A stretch of 64,000 nucleotides of DNA from positions 102,616 through 166,615 of the forward strand of contig JBOFGS010000018.1 in the NCBI GenBank assembly GCA_051649245.1, read 5' to 3'. The position numbers and the translations under genes are program-made. This document shows positions 34,399 through 43,392 of the stretch, in pieces. The DNA comes from Brevinema_A sp051649245 (GTDB taxonomy: Bacteria; Spirochaetota; Brevinematia; Brevinematales; Brevinemataceae). How positions within the stretch are numbered: the stretch's first letter is position 1; the number at the start of each line of letters is the position of its first letter. The notes below the pieces were generated by a model. It was given only the letters and a program-made list of their open reading frames with translations, made no database searches and was not told the origin of the DNA.

Positions 34399-36213
34399 TT
34401 AAAGAATTTCAGATGTTATTTTTTCAAGATTTTCTTGGTTTTTAAACAAATCATCATAGTTCTGTTCTAAGCTTGTTTTTAATTGATTCAGTTCAATACT
34501 CAGCTCTTGAATAGTGGTGCTGTCACTTGCCAATGCTGCTTCAATAAGTAAATCTTGAATTTCTTTTATACGTGCTTCAGTATGATGAATTTGATGTTCC
34601 AGTGTTTGTATTGTATCTTCAATAGGCTTCGTGGTTTTTTTTAGTTCTTGAAGTTGTTTTGCTTTTTCTTTTCTGAGGTCTTTTTGTGAAATTTTCTCTT
34701 TAGGCGCTTCTTGTTTTGTTTCTGATGTTTCTTCAGAGAATCCTTTTGTATCAAGAAATTCTTGATATGTTCCTTCAAAAACATAAGGGTATTGACCGTC
34801 AAATACAACAAGCCGATTAGCAATATGATGGAGGATCATTTCGTTGTGTGTTACAAAAACAATAGCTCCAGGAAACATATCTAGTGCATCGATTAAGGAA
34901 TCAACGCTTTGCATATCAAGGTGGTTGGATGGTTCATCTAAAAAAAGACATTGAGTAGGGGTTGCAATTAATTTTCCGAGAAGGACTCGCGCTTTCTCTC
35001 CCCCAGATAGTACATCACATTTTTTGAGAGCAAGGGGTCCTTCAAATAACATCGCACCCGCTATAGATCGTGCTAAAGCACGTTGATTGCTTGGCAGGAC
35101 ACTAGCAATTTCATCTTCAATAGTAAGCATACCGTTGAGTTCTTGTTCAGCTACTTGACCATAATATCCAATCGTAAGTTGAGGATGAATTTTTATCTGT
35201 CCATTTAATGGATACAGTTTATCCGATAGCAATCGTAATAATGTTGATTTTCCTTTTCCATTTTTTCCCACAATCGCAATACGATCGCCTTTGAATATTT
35301 CAAGAGAAAGATCCTTAATCAAGAGTTGATCATGCTGGTACCCAAAACTAAGATCTTGAATTGAAATCATATGTCGTGCTTCAAAATGCTTGAAATTAAA
35401 TTCAAATTCAATATCACTGATTTTTTCGAGTTTGTTTTTGCTGTCCTTTTTTTCAAGGCTTTTTACGCGTGATTGCACAAGTCCACCAAGACGTGCTTTT
35501 GCTCGGAAACGACGAATAAAAAGTTCAACTCGTTCTTTTTCTTTTGCGTCATTCATACGCGTTTTTTCATAAATTTCTTCTTCACTTGCAATTTGTTCAT
35601 AAATTTTTTCAGAAGAACCTTTAATTTTTTTAATTTGTTTTCTGTGGATCGCCATTGTATGATCTACAATCGCGTCCATAAAAAAACGGTCGTGTGTAAT
35701 CAAGACCAATTCTTTTCGCCATGCTTTTAAAAAATTAATTAACCAATGAATCGTCACAATATCAAGGTGATTTGTAGGTTCATCTAATAGCAACATATCA
35801 GCATCGCTGATCAGTACTTTTGCAAGGTTAATACGACTCATCCAACCACCAGAAAGGATATTTGGTGATTGATAGATCATCTCTTTTGAAAAATCCAGTC
35901 CAAATAAAATTTTTTCCGCTTTCCAATTTTCTTTTATTTCATCTTCCGGAAGAGCTGATAATACTTCTTCAATAACGCTATCATGTTTGAACGTCATTTC
36001 TTGTTTAAGGTACGCCACACGGTACCCTTTAGGAAAGAGGATATTTCCTGAATCAGGAGATTCCAAACCTGCCAACATACGGAACAATGTCGTTTTGCCA
36101 TGACCGTTTCGACCTACGAGACCTACTTTTTCACGTTTATGGATAGTAAAAGAAATATTTTTTAATATATCTTGATGAGCATAACTTTTAGTTAGATTAA
36201 ATACTTGTACCAT
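34399..36213 (-). CDS. ABC-F family ATPase (translation-associated)
   Basis: This is a soluble protein of 604 residues with two ABC domains and no membrane spans. Domain 1 has Walker A GRNGHGKTT (34-42) and signature LSGGWMSRINLAKVL; domain 2 has GKNGKGKST and LSGGEKARVLLGKLIA. Each is followed by a Walker B of the LLLDEPTNHLD / LFLDEPSNHLD type. A charged inter-domain linker and a C-terminal coiled coil (about 510-600) fit YheS/Uup-like ABC-F proteins, which act at the ribosomal E site. Subgroup assignment is uncertain. Its ATG directly abuts the pepT stop (TAAATG), with AGGA in the end of pepT, so the two are translationally coupled. Confidence 0.93.
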   Translation of the reverse strand: MVQVFNLTKSYAHQDILKNISFTIHKREKVGLVGRNGHGKTTLFRMLAGLESPDSGNILFPKGYRVAYLKQEMTFKHDSVIEEVLSALPEDEIKENWKAEKILFGLDFSKEMIYQSPNILSGGWMSRINLAKVLISDADMLLLDEPTNHLDIVTIHWLINFLKAWRKELVLITHDRFFMDAIVDHTMAIHRKQIKKIKGSSEKIYEQIASEEEIYEKTRMNDAKEKERVELFIRRFRAKARLGGLVQSRVKSLEKKDSKNKLEKISDIEFEFNFKHFEARHMISIQDLSFGYQHDQLLIKDLSLEIFKGDRIAIVGKNGKGKSTLLRLLSDKLYPLNGQIKIHPQLTIGYYGQVAEQELNGMLTIEDEIASVLPSNQRALARSIAGAMLFEGPLALKKCDVLSGGEKARVLLGKLIATPTQCLFLDEPSNHLDMQSVDSLIDALDMFPGAIVFVTHNEMILHHIANRLVVFDGQYPYVFEGTYQEFLDTKGFSEETSETKQEAPKEKISQKDLRKEKAKQLQELKKTTKPIEDTIQTLEHQIHHTEARIKEIQDLLIEAALASDSTTIQELSIELNQLKTSLEQNYDDLFKNQENLEKITSEIL

Positions 36214-37452
36214 TTATTTATCCTTTTTGGCTGCTAGTTCTACAATTTTTGTCAGAACTTCAAAAGATTTTACTAGACTATTTACCGGTAAATATTCAAA
36301 AATAGAATGACAATTATGTCCACCTGTAAAAATATTAGGAGTGATTAATCCTTTCGATGAAAGCACCGCCCCATCTGTCCCACCTCGTATGGGACAATCG
36401 ATAACAGTGACATGTGATTTTTCATAAGCACTTATCGCCAAATCAACACACGATCGATCGTCAGAGAGATTGTTTGCGATATTAGCATATGAATCTTCCA
36501 TATCAAAAGTGATCATAGCTCGAGGATGTCGTTTTTGCGTTTGTTCAATAATAGATACTACTTTTTGTTTTCGTTCTTCAAATTTTGGTAAATCAAAATC
36601 ACGAATAATTATTTTAATATTCGCTTCGCTAGGGTTTGCTATCATATCATGGATCCAAAAGAAACCTTCTTTTCCTTCTGAATGCTCTGGTGTGTCCAAG
36701 CGATCAAATTGTCCTATCAGATCCATTGCTACAAGGATAGGATTAACAAGGATATCTTTTGCCGATCCTGGATGAATAGATACACCTTGGATCTTAATTA
36801 TTACACCGGCTGCATTAAATGTTTCATAAGATAATTCTCCAATACGTCCACCATCAACCGTATAAGAATAATTGACAGGAATCTTATTTAAATCCAACGT
36901 ATATGCTCCACGTAACCCGATTTCTTCATCAGGAACAAATACTAAATATACATCTCCATGTTCTATTTTTTCCGATGTCAAATGTTTTGCAAGTCCCATC
37001 ATTGCTGTGACACCTGCTTTGTCGTCTGCACCAAGTACACTAGTACCATCAGAAAAAATTATTTTTTCTCCTTTGTATGCTTGTATATCAGGATAATCCA
37101 CTGTTTTAAAGATAATATTTTTTTCATTATTTAATATTAAATCTTCTCCTGTAAATGGTAGAATTTGAGCATGAATATCAGGTTCGACGCCAATGTCTAC
37201 TGTATCAAGATGTGACATAAAAGAAATAGCTGGTGCATTAGGGAGTGTTGCCGTGATTTTAGCAATTAATATAGCATGTTCATCTAATGAAATATCATGA
37301 ATTCCGAAATTTTCCAGATCTTGTTTTAGTATTTTTGCTAATTTCATTTGTCCTGGTGATGATGGTAAACTATTTATCCTGTCATCACTTTGACTTGAAA
37401 TAGATGTATATTTTATAAATGAATTAACCAAAAATTCTGATATATAAGACAT
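36214..37452 (-). CDS. pepT: Peptidase T (tripeptide aminopeptidase)
   Basis: This is a cytoplasmic M20 zinc peptidase that releases the N-terminal residue from tripeptides. The 412 residues show the metal ligands in order: SHLDTVD (His and the neighbouring Asp), LGADDKAG (bridging Asp), DEEIGLRGA (general-base Glu and metal Glu), YTVDGG (Asp) and a C-terminal TGGHNCHS (His). The RGGTDGA segment is typical of PepT. AAAGGAG precedes the ATG by 6 bases. It would process imported or degraded peptides. Confidence 0.95.
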   Translation of the reverse strand: MSYISEFLVNSFIKYTSISSQSDDRINSLPSSPGQMKLAKILKQDLENFGIHDISLDEHAILIAKITATLPNAPAISFMSHLDTVDIGVEPDIHAQILPFTGEDLILNNEKNIIFKTVDYPDIQAYKGEKIIFSDGTSVLGADDKAGVTAMMGLAKHLTSEKIEHGDVYLVFVPDEEIGLRGAYTLDLNKIPVNYSYTVDGGRIGELSYETFNAAGVIIKIQGVSIHPGSAKDILVNPILVAMDLIGQFDRLDTPEHSEGKEGFFWIHDMIANPSEANIKIIIRDFDLPKFEERKQKVVSIIEQTQKRHPRAMITFDMEDSYANIANNLSDDRSCVDLAISAYEKSHVTVIDCPIRGGTDGAVLSSKGLITPNIFTGGHNCHSIFEYLPVNSLVKSFEVLTKIVELAAKKDK

Positions 37453-37543
37453 ACAAAGCTCCTTTATGATATTATTTTAATATTATAATTGATTATTTTT
37501 GATTTTACTAGTAATATTAAGAATAATCTATGTCAAAAAAATA

Positions 37544-37573
37544 TTGACCTTGGTTCATCTAATTTGATATATT
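37544..37573 (+). promoter_or_regulatory. Probable promoter of the superoxide dismutase gene
   Basis: TTGACC (37544-37549), 18 bases, TATATT (37568-37573), about 70 bases before the start codon. Confidence 0.5.
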
Positions 37574-37642
37574 ATTTAAAGAAATCATACTATTTAAATT
37601 TGTAAAATATATTCTTATATGAATATAAATAAGGAGAGATAT

Positions 37643-38251
37643 ATGTTTAAACTACCCGAACTTTCTTATAGCTATGATGCTCTGGAGCCAATCATTGATA
37701 AGGCTACAATGGAAATTCATTATACAAAGCATCATCAAGGTTATGTTACAGGTTTAAATACCGCTCTTGAGAATCATTTGGAATTACTCAATACATCTGT
37801 AGAAGATCTATTGAAAAAATTCGCAAGTCTTCCTGAATCCGTTAAGACAGCTGTACGTAATCATGGTGGTGGGCATGCCAATCACAGTATGTTTTGGAAA
37901 CTCTTAAAAAAAGATAGTGGTACCAATATTTCAGGTCAATTACTTGAGATGATTCAAAAATATTTTGGTTCTGTAGAAAAATTTAAGGAAGAATTTGAAA
38001 CAGCTGCAAAAAGTCGTTTTGGTTCAGGATGGGCATGGCTTGTAGTGACTAAAGATAAAACATTAAAAGTAATCAGTACCCCAAATCAAGATTCTCCTAT
38101 TATGGATGGATTGCATCCTGTTTTAGGATTAGATGTTTGGGAGCATTCTTACTATCTTAAATATCAGAACAGACGTCCTGATTATATTGCTGCATTTTGG
38201 AGTGTCATTGATTGGGATGTGGTTCAAAAAAATCTTGCCTATGCACTTTAA
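37643..38251 (+). CDS. sodA: Superoxide dismutase (Mn/Fe family)
   Basis: This enzyme converts superoxide to H2O2 and O2 in the cytoplasm. The start at 37643 follows AAGGAGAG; an ATG 24 bases earlier lies upstream of this ribosome site. In the 202-residue protein the metal ligands are seen in HYTKHHQGYVTGLN, NHGGGHANHSMFWKLL, and DVWEHSYYLKYQNRRPDYI (Asp and His). The GGGHANHSMFW segment with Gly, rather than the Gln motif of Fe enzymes, and QNRRPDY favour Mn, but cambialistic use is possible. An oxygen-defence enzyme suits a microaerophile or aerotolerant anaerobe. Confidence 0.95.
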   Translation: MFKLPELSYSYDALEPIIDKATMEIHYTKHHQGYVTGLNTALENHLELLNTSVEDLLKKFASLPESVKTAVRNHGGGHANHSMFWKLLKKDSGTNISGQLLEMIQKYFGSVEKFKEEFETAAKSRFGSGWAWLVVTKDKTLKVISTPNQDSPIMDGLHPVLGLDVWEHSYYLKYQNRRPDYIAAFWSVIDWDVVQKNLAYAL

Positions 38252-38361
38252 TATAAAATGAACATAATATTTTGAGTACCTATTGATTTTTAATCAATAT
38301 CTTCTTGATAATTATGAGAAACTGTTATATAATATTATATTAATTCTATGCTTTTAATAAC

Positions 38362-38389
38362 AAAAAACATCGTAAAAACGATGTTTTTT
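38362..38389. terminator. Bidirectional terminator between sod and bioY
   Basis: AAAAAACATCGT and ACGATGTTTTTT form a 12-bp stem with loop AAAA. Confidence 0.85.
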
Positions 38390-38415
38390 GTTTTAATATT
38401 ATCAATATATTGTGC

Positions 38416-38940
38416 TTACTTTTTTAAGTAAGGTATCGAGATAACAGCAATGATTATTTTTATGACTTCACTTGGAATAAATGGAACAACACCCACAGAA
38501 AAAAGCTTGTCTATTGGAACAAAGAATGATAGTTGCATTAAACCACAAGAAAAAATAGTTGCGATTCCTAAGATAATACAAAAAGATGTTAGAAGAAATG
38601 AAAATTTTTTATCATGTGCCGTACCAATAATCCATGTTGCTGGAATAAATCCTAATAAGTAGCCTCCGGTAGTTCCAAAAATAGTACCTAAGCCAAACAT
38701 TCCACCTGCAAATACAGGCAATCCTATAATACCTTCCATTAAATAAACCAGTACAGCACTAACAGCCGTTTTTTGTCCAAGGGTCAAAGCCAATAATGTT
38801 AATGTTAATGTTTGAGGGCTTATGGGAACGAAAGGCAACGGAATAGTAATCTGTGCAGATAAGGCTAATGCAAATGATCCTAGAAGAATTTTACGAATAG
38901 ATATCGTGTATTTATTGATTATCATTGATTGATCTTTCAT
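38416..38940 (-). CDS. bioY: Biotin transporter S component BioY
   Basis: BioY is the membrane substrate-binding subunit of the biotin ECF transporter and can work alone or with the EcfAAT module. The 174 residues span about six helices. Family segments are LSAQITIPLPFVPISPQTLTLTLLALTLGQKTA and a glycine-rich GLPVFAGG..GLGTIFGTTGGYLLGF. GGAG precedes the ATG. No biotin synthesis genes are in the window; the cell may depend on uptake, needed for AccA-type carboxylase. Its promoter overlaps a long inverted repeat that looks like a BirA operator. Confidence 0.92.
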   Translation of the reverse strand: MKDQSMIINKYTISIRKILLGSFALALSAQITIPLPFVPISPQTLTLTLLALTLGQKTAVSAVLVYLMEGIIGLPVFAGGMFGLGTIFGTTGGYLLGFIPATWIIGTAHDKKFSFLLTSFCIILGIATIFSCGLMQLSFFVPIDKLFSVGVVPFIPSEVIKIIIAVISIPYLKK

Positions 38941-38980
38941 TTAAATCTCCAGTAATTTATTATCATTAATATAGGTATTA

Positions 38981-39009
38981 ATTATAATGATATATTTTTT
39001 ATTTGTCAA
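38981..39009 (-). promoter_or_regulatory. Consensus promoter of bioY
   Basis: On the minus strand TTGACA (39009-39004), exactly 17 bases, TATAAT (38986-38981). The -35 lies in one arm of a 23-bp inverted repeat. Confidence 0.8.
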
Positions 39010-39048
39010 TCATTTTTTTTATAGGTTGACAAATAAAAAATATATCAT
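38987..39048. promoter_or_regulatory. 23-bp inverted repeat, candidate BirA operator of bioY
   Basis: Positions 38987-39009 are the exact reverse complement of 39026-39048, with a 16-base spacer. The inner half-sites TTGTCAAT (39003-39010), 14 bases, GTTGACAA (39025-39032) are close to the known BirA dyad TTGTTAAC-N14/16-GTTAACAA. Confidence 0.55.
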
Positions 39049-39168
39049 ATTTCATTTTTTTCGCAAAAATATCTTTACAGAAAAACAAATTACATATACA
39101 ATATATTAATAAAGATAATAATAAAGATCTTTAAAGATGATTTACGATAATTTTGATTGAGGATAAGA

Positions 39169-40194
39169 ATGAAATTTTTTTATATAGTGCTCTCTCTGTT
39201 TTGTATATCTTGTTCAACTAATATACCAAAAAAATATGTCTATAAGCAAGATCTTATGTATACTGTTTTTGATATTCTCCTTTATACACAACTTCCAAAA
39301 AATAACGTTGATGATTATGTTAATCAAGCATGGAATCGTTTACATTATTTGGAACAAGAGCTCTCTCCAGCGGGGACAGGATTTGTTGGTAAACTAAATC
39401 AAGAAAGTATTATTACACGTTCTGAAAATACAGAAATTTTTGATATCGTTTCAAATTTTATTTCTATTTCTAAAAATATTTCTGAGAAAAGTGATGGTTC
39501 TTTTGATCTTACTGTTTATCCATTAGTTCGTTTATGGGGTTTTTATGTTCAAGATGAAAAAAAAATCCCTTCTCAAGATGAAATTAAAAAAATACTGAAA
39601 CAAGTAGGTATGCATCAAATTCTTATTACAAATGAACAAATTATCTTACAAAATAATGCTCAACTAGACTTAGGAGCTATTGCCAAAGGATATGCTGTTG
39701 ATGAAGCTGTTCAGATATTAAAAAATCTTGGTTTGACATCAGGCATTGTAAATGCCGGAGGCAATGTACGCGTATTTGGGAAAAAACCAGATGGCGAGCC
39801 TTGGAAAGTAGGTATTCGGAATCCTTCGGGCGAGAATATTCAAGAAGTTGTTACGTTGCATGATGGTGAGGCTATCGCAACATCTGGTGATTACGAGCAA
39901 TTTTTTATTCATGAAGGTAAGATATATCATCATATATTTGATCCTAAAACAGGATCTCCTGCTGTCCATAATTTGGCATCTGTGAGTGTGATTGTTTCTA
40001 ATTCTGCAGAACTTAGTGATATACTTGCAACAACATTACTTGTTTTAGGGAAAGATCGTGTCGATACTTTTTTAAAAACATTTGATCCTAATACTTCTTA
40101 TCCTCTATTTTTTATTGAACGTGACGGTGATCTATTACACTCAACGTTTAATGAAAATTGGAAAAATAGACAGATAGCAACATCAAATAAATAA
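39169..40194 (+). CDS. apbE: FAD:protein FMN transferase, lipoprotein (ApbE)
   Basis: ApbE transfers FMN from FAD to a Thr in SGAT-like motifs of periplasmic flavoproteins, here RnfD and RnfG encoded just downstream. The ATG at 39169 follows GAGGA; an in-frame TTG at 39157 overlaps the site and is discounted. Of 341 residues, the lipobox is CISC (Cys16). Family blocks are SDGSFDLTVYPLVRLWGF, LDLGAIAKGYAVD, NAGGNVRVFG, a Mg-binding HHIFDPKTGSPA and the distal SAELSDILATTLLVLG. It heads the rnf cluster, 32 bases before rnfD, as in other spirochaetes with a flavin-trafficking lipoprotein. Confidence 0.95.
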   Translation: MKFFYIVLSLFCISCSTNIPKKYVYKQDLMYTVFDILLYTQLPKNNVDDYVNQAWNRLHYLEQELSPAGTGFVGKLNQESIITRSENTEIFDIVSNFISISKNISEKSDGSFDLTVYPLVRLWGFYVQDEKKIPSQDEIKKILKQVGMHQILITNEQIILQNNAQLDLGAIAKGYAVDEAVQILKNLGLTSGIVNAGGNVRVFGKKPDGEPWKVGIRNPSGENIQEVVTLHDGEAIATSGDYEQFFIHEGKIYHHIFDPKTGSPAVHNLASVSVIVSNSAELSDILATTLLVLGKDRVDTFLKTFDPNTSYPLFFIERDGDLLHSTFNENWKNRQIATSNK

Positions 40195-40226
40195 TAATAT
40201 AAAGAAAAGATATTCATGGAGGTATT

Positions 40227-41957
40227 ATGTTGAATACAGTTTGTCCAGTAAAAAAGACGGTTCTTCCGATGAAATTAACAGAAGAATTTCCATACATAGA
40301 TCCTGATAAGTTACCACGTAGAGTAATGGTGCATTTTTTGATTGCACTTTTATTTCCAACGGCTGCAGGTTTTTATTTTTTTGGATTTTCAATGATTCGT
40401 GCAATGTTTGTTTGTATATCTGTTTGTGTATTGGTTGAAAGAGGCTGTAATTTGCTGATGAAACAAGAATCTACAATCAATGACCTCACAGCAGTTGCAA
40501 CAGGAGCTGTTATTGCTCTTAATATGAGACCTGGATTAGGTATTTATCCTCTGATTTTAGCAAGTGTTGTTGGAATTACTGTTGGTAAGATGATTTTTGG
40601 TGGGCGTGGATTTAATCCTATTAATCCTGCTGTTGTAGGAAGATTGGTTCCTGTAGCAGGTTTTCCTGGTCTATGGGCGATTTCCATACGTCCTACTATT
40701 CCTACACTTATGGATAAAGCAGGTCTGACTTATTGGGAAGCAGTACGGTATACGTTGGTACAAGATCCTAAATTATTACCTTTTTATAATAAAGTTGTAG
40801 CAGCACAACCAGCTTATGTTAATTATGGGTTTTCTGATAAACTTAATACAAATTATGATGTATTATCAGGTACAACCTATCTTGAAACAGCTAAAAACTG
40901 GTACAAAAGTGGAGTGATGCCAGAGGGAATTAATACTCCTTCTGATTTCTTTGATTATTGGACTTTATTTATGGGCAATTTTCCTGGTACACTTGGTGAA
41001 ACAGCAAAATGGGCAATCTTACTAGGTTTTTTATATTTAATTATTACTAAAGTTATTTCTCCTCTTATGCCTATATTAATTTGGGGAATGATGGCGTTAT
41101 TTGGCTGGATTTTTTCAGCAACAATTTTAGGACCTATGGGTGTTGGACCTCTTGGATTTTTCCACGGAGATCCAATGATTTGGGTTCTTGTAGGTGGTGT
41201 GTTGCTTGGTTCAGTATACATGGAAACAGATCCTGTTTCTTCTCCGAGAACCTTGACAGCAAAAATTTTGTATTCTTTATTTTTTGTATCTGTTGTAACA
41301 GCTATCAGAATGGTATTTTCTTTCCCTGAAGGTGTATCTTTTGCATTATTGTCATCTAATTTAATTATTCCTTTTGTCGATAAATTATGTGATCCTAAAA
41401 ATAAATATGCTGTTTATATTGATAAAGGTCTTAAATCAGCTGGTGTGATTTCTGTTTGTTTAATAGCTTTTTTGGGTATATATCAAAATATCATCAAACT
41501 TCCAGCTTACGAACAAAATATTAAATACGCCTTATCTACTACAGCATATCATAAAATTATTCCTCAAGTTTCTCAACAATCAACACTCACTTATTATACA
41601 GTCTTAGATAAAGATGAAAATATAATTGGTGAGGCGTTAAATGTTTTTGATGATAATAATTTAGGGGATTTGATCTATAGCACCTTAATTTTTAAGAATG
41701 ATATGTTAGTTGGTTTGTATATTAAAGATGCTCCTTTGAAAGATACTTCTATTCCAGCACTTGCTCCAACAACAGAATTTCAAAAGCAATTTATTGGTAA
41801 AACAATAAATGAAATTACAGCTCTTGCTCAATCTATAAATTCAGGTAGTGATTTTACATTACAAATGGCTAAGGATCTTATTCAAAAAGGCTACAATGAC
41901 TACACTAAAATTAATTATACCATCACAAAAAAATATGGGAGCTATAAGAATGGATGA
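40227..41957 (+). CDS. rnfD: Rnf complex subunit RnfD with C-terminal FMN-binding-like extension
   Basis: RnfD is a membrane subunit of the ion-translocating ferredoxin:NAD+ oxidoreductase and carries covalent FMN. The N-terminal 400 residues have about nine helices with the family motif GGRGFNPINPAVVGR (125-139) and flavinylation site SGTTYL (214-219, Thr217; SGAT is usual). It is 576 residues rather than about 320. The extra C-terminal part (about 430-576) begins YYTVLDKDENIIGEALNVF and ends near QKQFIGKTINEI, resembling the FMN_bind fold of RnfG but without an SGAT site. GGAGG precedes the ATG. It overlaps rnfG by 8 bases. Confidence 0.9.
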   Translation: MLNTVCPVKKTVLPMKLTEEFPYIDPDKLPRRVMVHFLIALLFPTAAGFYFFGFSMIRAMFVCISVCVLVERGCNLLMKQESTINDLTAVATGAVIALNMRPGLGIYPLILASVVGITVGKMIFGGRGFNPINPAVVGRLVPVAGFPGLWAISIRPTIPTLMDKAGLTYWEAVRYTLVQDPKLLPFYNKVVAAQPAYVNYGFSDKLNTNYDVLSGTTYLETAKNWYKSGVMPEGINTPSDFFDYWTLFMGNFPGTLGETAKWAILLGFLYLIITKVISPLMPILIWGMMALFGWIFSATILGPMGVGPLGFFHGDPMIWVLVGGVLLGSVYMETDPVSSPRTLTAKILYSLFFVSVVTAIRMVFSFPEGVSFALLSSNLIIPFVDKLCDPKNKYAVYIDKGLKSAGVISVCLIAFLGIYQNIIKLPAYEQNIKYALSTTAYHKIIPQVSQQSTLTYYTVLDKDENIIGEALNVFDDNNLGDLIYSTLIFKNDMLVGLYIKDAPLKDTSIPALAPTTEFQKQFIGKTINEITALAQSINSGSDFTLQMAKDLIQKGYNDYTKINYTITKKYGSYKNG

Positions 41958-42600
41958 AAAAAATATGAACATAGGCAGTGTGAAATTTCATTTAGCAAAT
42001 GTTTTTTCCTTAACATTGATTACTGGTTTTTTTACCTTTTTACTTTTATTTGTTTATTATTTAACTTATGTTCCAATTAATCCCTTAAAAGATGTTGAAG
42101 AATTACTTGGTGCTGATAAAGAAAAATACACCATTCAACAACAAAATATTCGTATTACTGATTTAAATTCATTACCTTTACGAAAAAGAGCACAAATACT
42201 TACTTATTTTAAAACTTCAGAAATTCCTCAATTTTTGATTACAGATAAGGATTCTAATAAAGAGATTATGAAAGTCTATCTAGTATCTTCTGGAGGTTTT
42301 GGTGGAGCTGTGGAGTCTTTAGTAATGACAGATGGTCAATCTATTATTGCTCATGAAATACTCGATGCTTCTACAGAAACAGCTGGGTTGGGACGACGTG
42401 TTACAGAAAGACAATTTAAAAATCAATTTATTGGAAAAAATTTAGAACAATTACCAAATAATCGTAATGAGTGGATACTTAAAAACGTCGACATGATTTC
42501 CGGAGCAACATTTAGTTCCTCAGCTGTTGTTAATAATCTCAAAAAAGCACTTAATTTGTTCTCCATAAATATGTCACAAAACGGAGGAACAAATGGCTAA
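41950..42600 (+). CDS. rnfG: Rnf complex subunit RnfG
   Basis: RnfG is a periplasmic flavoprotein anchored by one N-terminal helix (about 19-40). The start at 41950 (MDEKNMNIG) has GGAG 9 bases upstream and gives the usual length of 216; an earlier start at 41848 would overlap rnfD by 110 bases. The covalent FMN site is SGATFSS (184-190, Thr187). STETAGLG replaces the common ETPGLG, and FKNQFIGK is conserved. The last bases overlap rnfE by 8. It is a substrate for the ApbE in the same cluster. Confidence 0.93.
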   Translation: MDEKNMNIGSVKFHLANVFSLTLITGFFTFLLLFVYYLTYVPINPLKDVEELLGADKEKYTIQQQNIRITDLNSLPLRKRAQILTYFKTSEIPQFLITDKDSNKEIMKVYLVSSGGFGGAVESLVMTDGQSIIAHEILDASTETAGLGRRVTERQFKNQFIGKNLEQLPNNRNEWILKNVDMISGATFSSSAVVNNLKKALNLFSINMSQNGGTNG

Positions 42601-43390
42601 GCAAATATCGCATTGGACAGAATTTGAAAAAGGTTTGTTAAAAGATAATCCTGTTTTTGTTTTGTTAATTGGGCTATGTTCTTCTTTAGCAATTTCAACA
42701 AATGTTTCTAATGCTTTGGCAATGGGTTTGTCAGCATTAGTTGTGCTAACATTTTCAAATGTTCTGATTTCATTATTAAGAAATATGATTCCTTCTTTTG
42801 TACGTGTTCCTGCATTTATTATTGTTATTGCAGGATTTACAACGATAGTTGAAATCTTAATGGGTCGTTATTTCCCATTAATGTATTCTGTTTTAGGAGT
42901 TTATCTTCCATTGATTGTTGTAAACTGTATTATTTTAGGGCGTGCAGAATCTTTTGCAAGTAAAAATAATATTTGCTGTTCTTTTTTAGATGGAGTAGGG
43001 ATGGGCTTAGGTTATACCTTAGCCTTGGTTTCTATTGCATTTTTAAGAGAACTTCTTGGAAATGGTACACTTTCTTTTCGTTTGGCTGAAGATATGGGTG
43101 TTGTCTTTAATTTAACGAAACCTTTACTCCAAGATCCTACAAATTCTTTAGTTAATGTTGTTAATTTGTTTGGAGAACCAGCAATGGTACATCCTAATTT
43201 AGCTGCACAACATTTGACTTATATTAATGTTGCACATATTGTTCCTATGCCATTACAAATTATGTTACTACCTCCCGGAGGATTCCTTGTCATGGGATTA
43301 TATTTGGCTATTATTCAACATATTACTCTTGTGAAAGCAAATAAAAAAAAGCAACAACAAATCCAAAAAAATAATTCAGAAGGAGCCTAA
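42593..43390 (+). CDS. rnfE: Rnf complex subunit RnfE
   Basis: RnfE is an integral membrane subunit of about six helices. With RnfA it holds an intramembrane [2Fe-2S] cluster; the Cys residues are in LLIGLCSSLAIS near the N-terminus and VVNCIILGRAE. Other family motifs are NPVFVLLIGLC, GLGYTLALV and LLPPGGFLVMGLYLA. At 265 residues it is longer than usual (about 200-230). The extra stretch is a loop after LLGNGTLSF (about 165-225), predicted between helices 5 and 6. CGGAGG precedes the ATG. The stop overlaps the ribosome-site region of rnfA. Confidence 0.93.
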   Translation: MAKQISHWTEFEKGLLKDNPVFVLLIGLCSSLAISTNVSNALAMGLSALVVLTFSNVLISLLRNMIPSFVRVPAFIIVIAGFTTIVEILMGRYFPLMYSVLGVYLPLIVVNCIILGRAESFASKNNICCSFLDGVGMGLGYTLALVSIAFLRELLGNGTLSFRLAEDMGVVFNLTKPLLQDPTNSLVNVVNLFGEPAMVHPNLAAQHLTYINVAHIVPMPLQIMLLPPGGFLVMGLYLAIIQHITLVKANKKKQQQIQKNNSEGA

Positions 43391-43392
43391 TC

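Noticed and set aside
41848..41949. N-terminal extension of RnfG by 34 residues
   Set aside because: It would overlap rnfD by 110 bases, lacks a ribosome site and is not family sequence; the ATG at 41950 is better.
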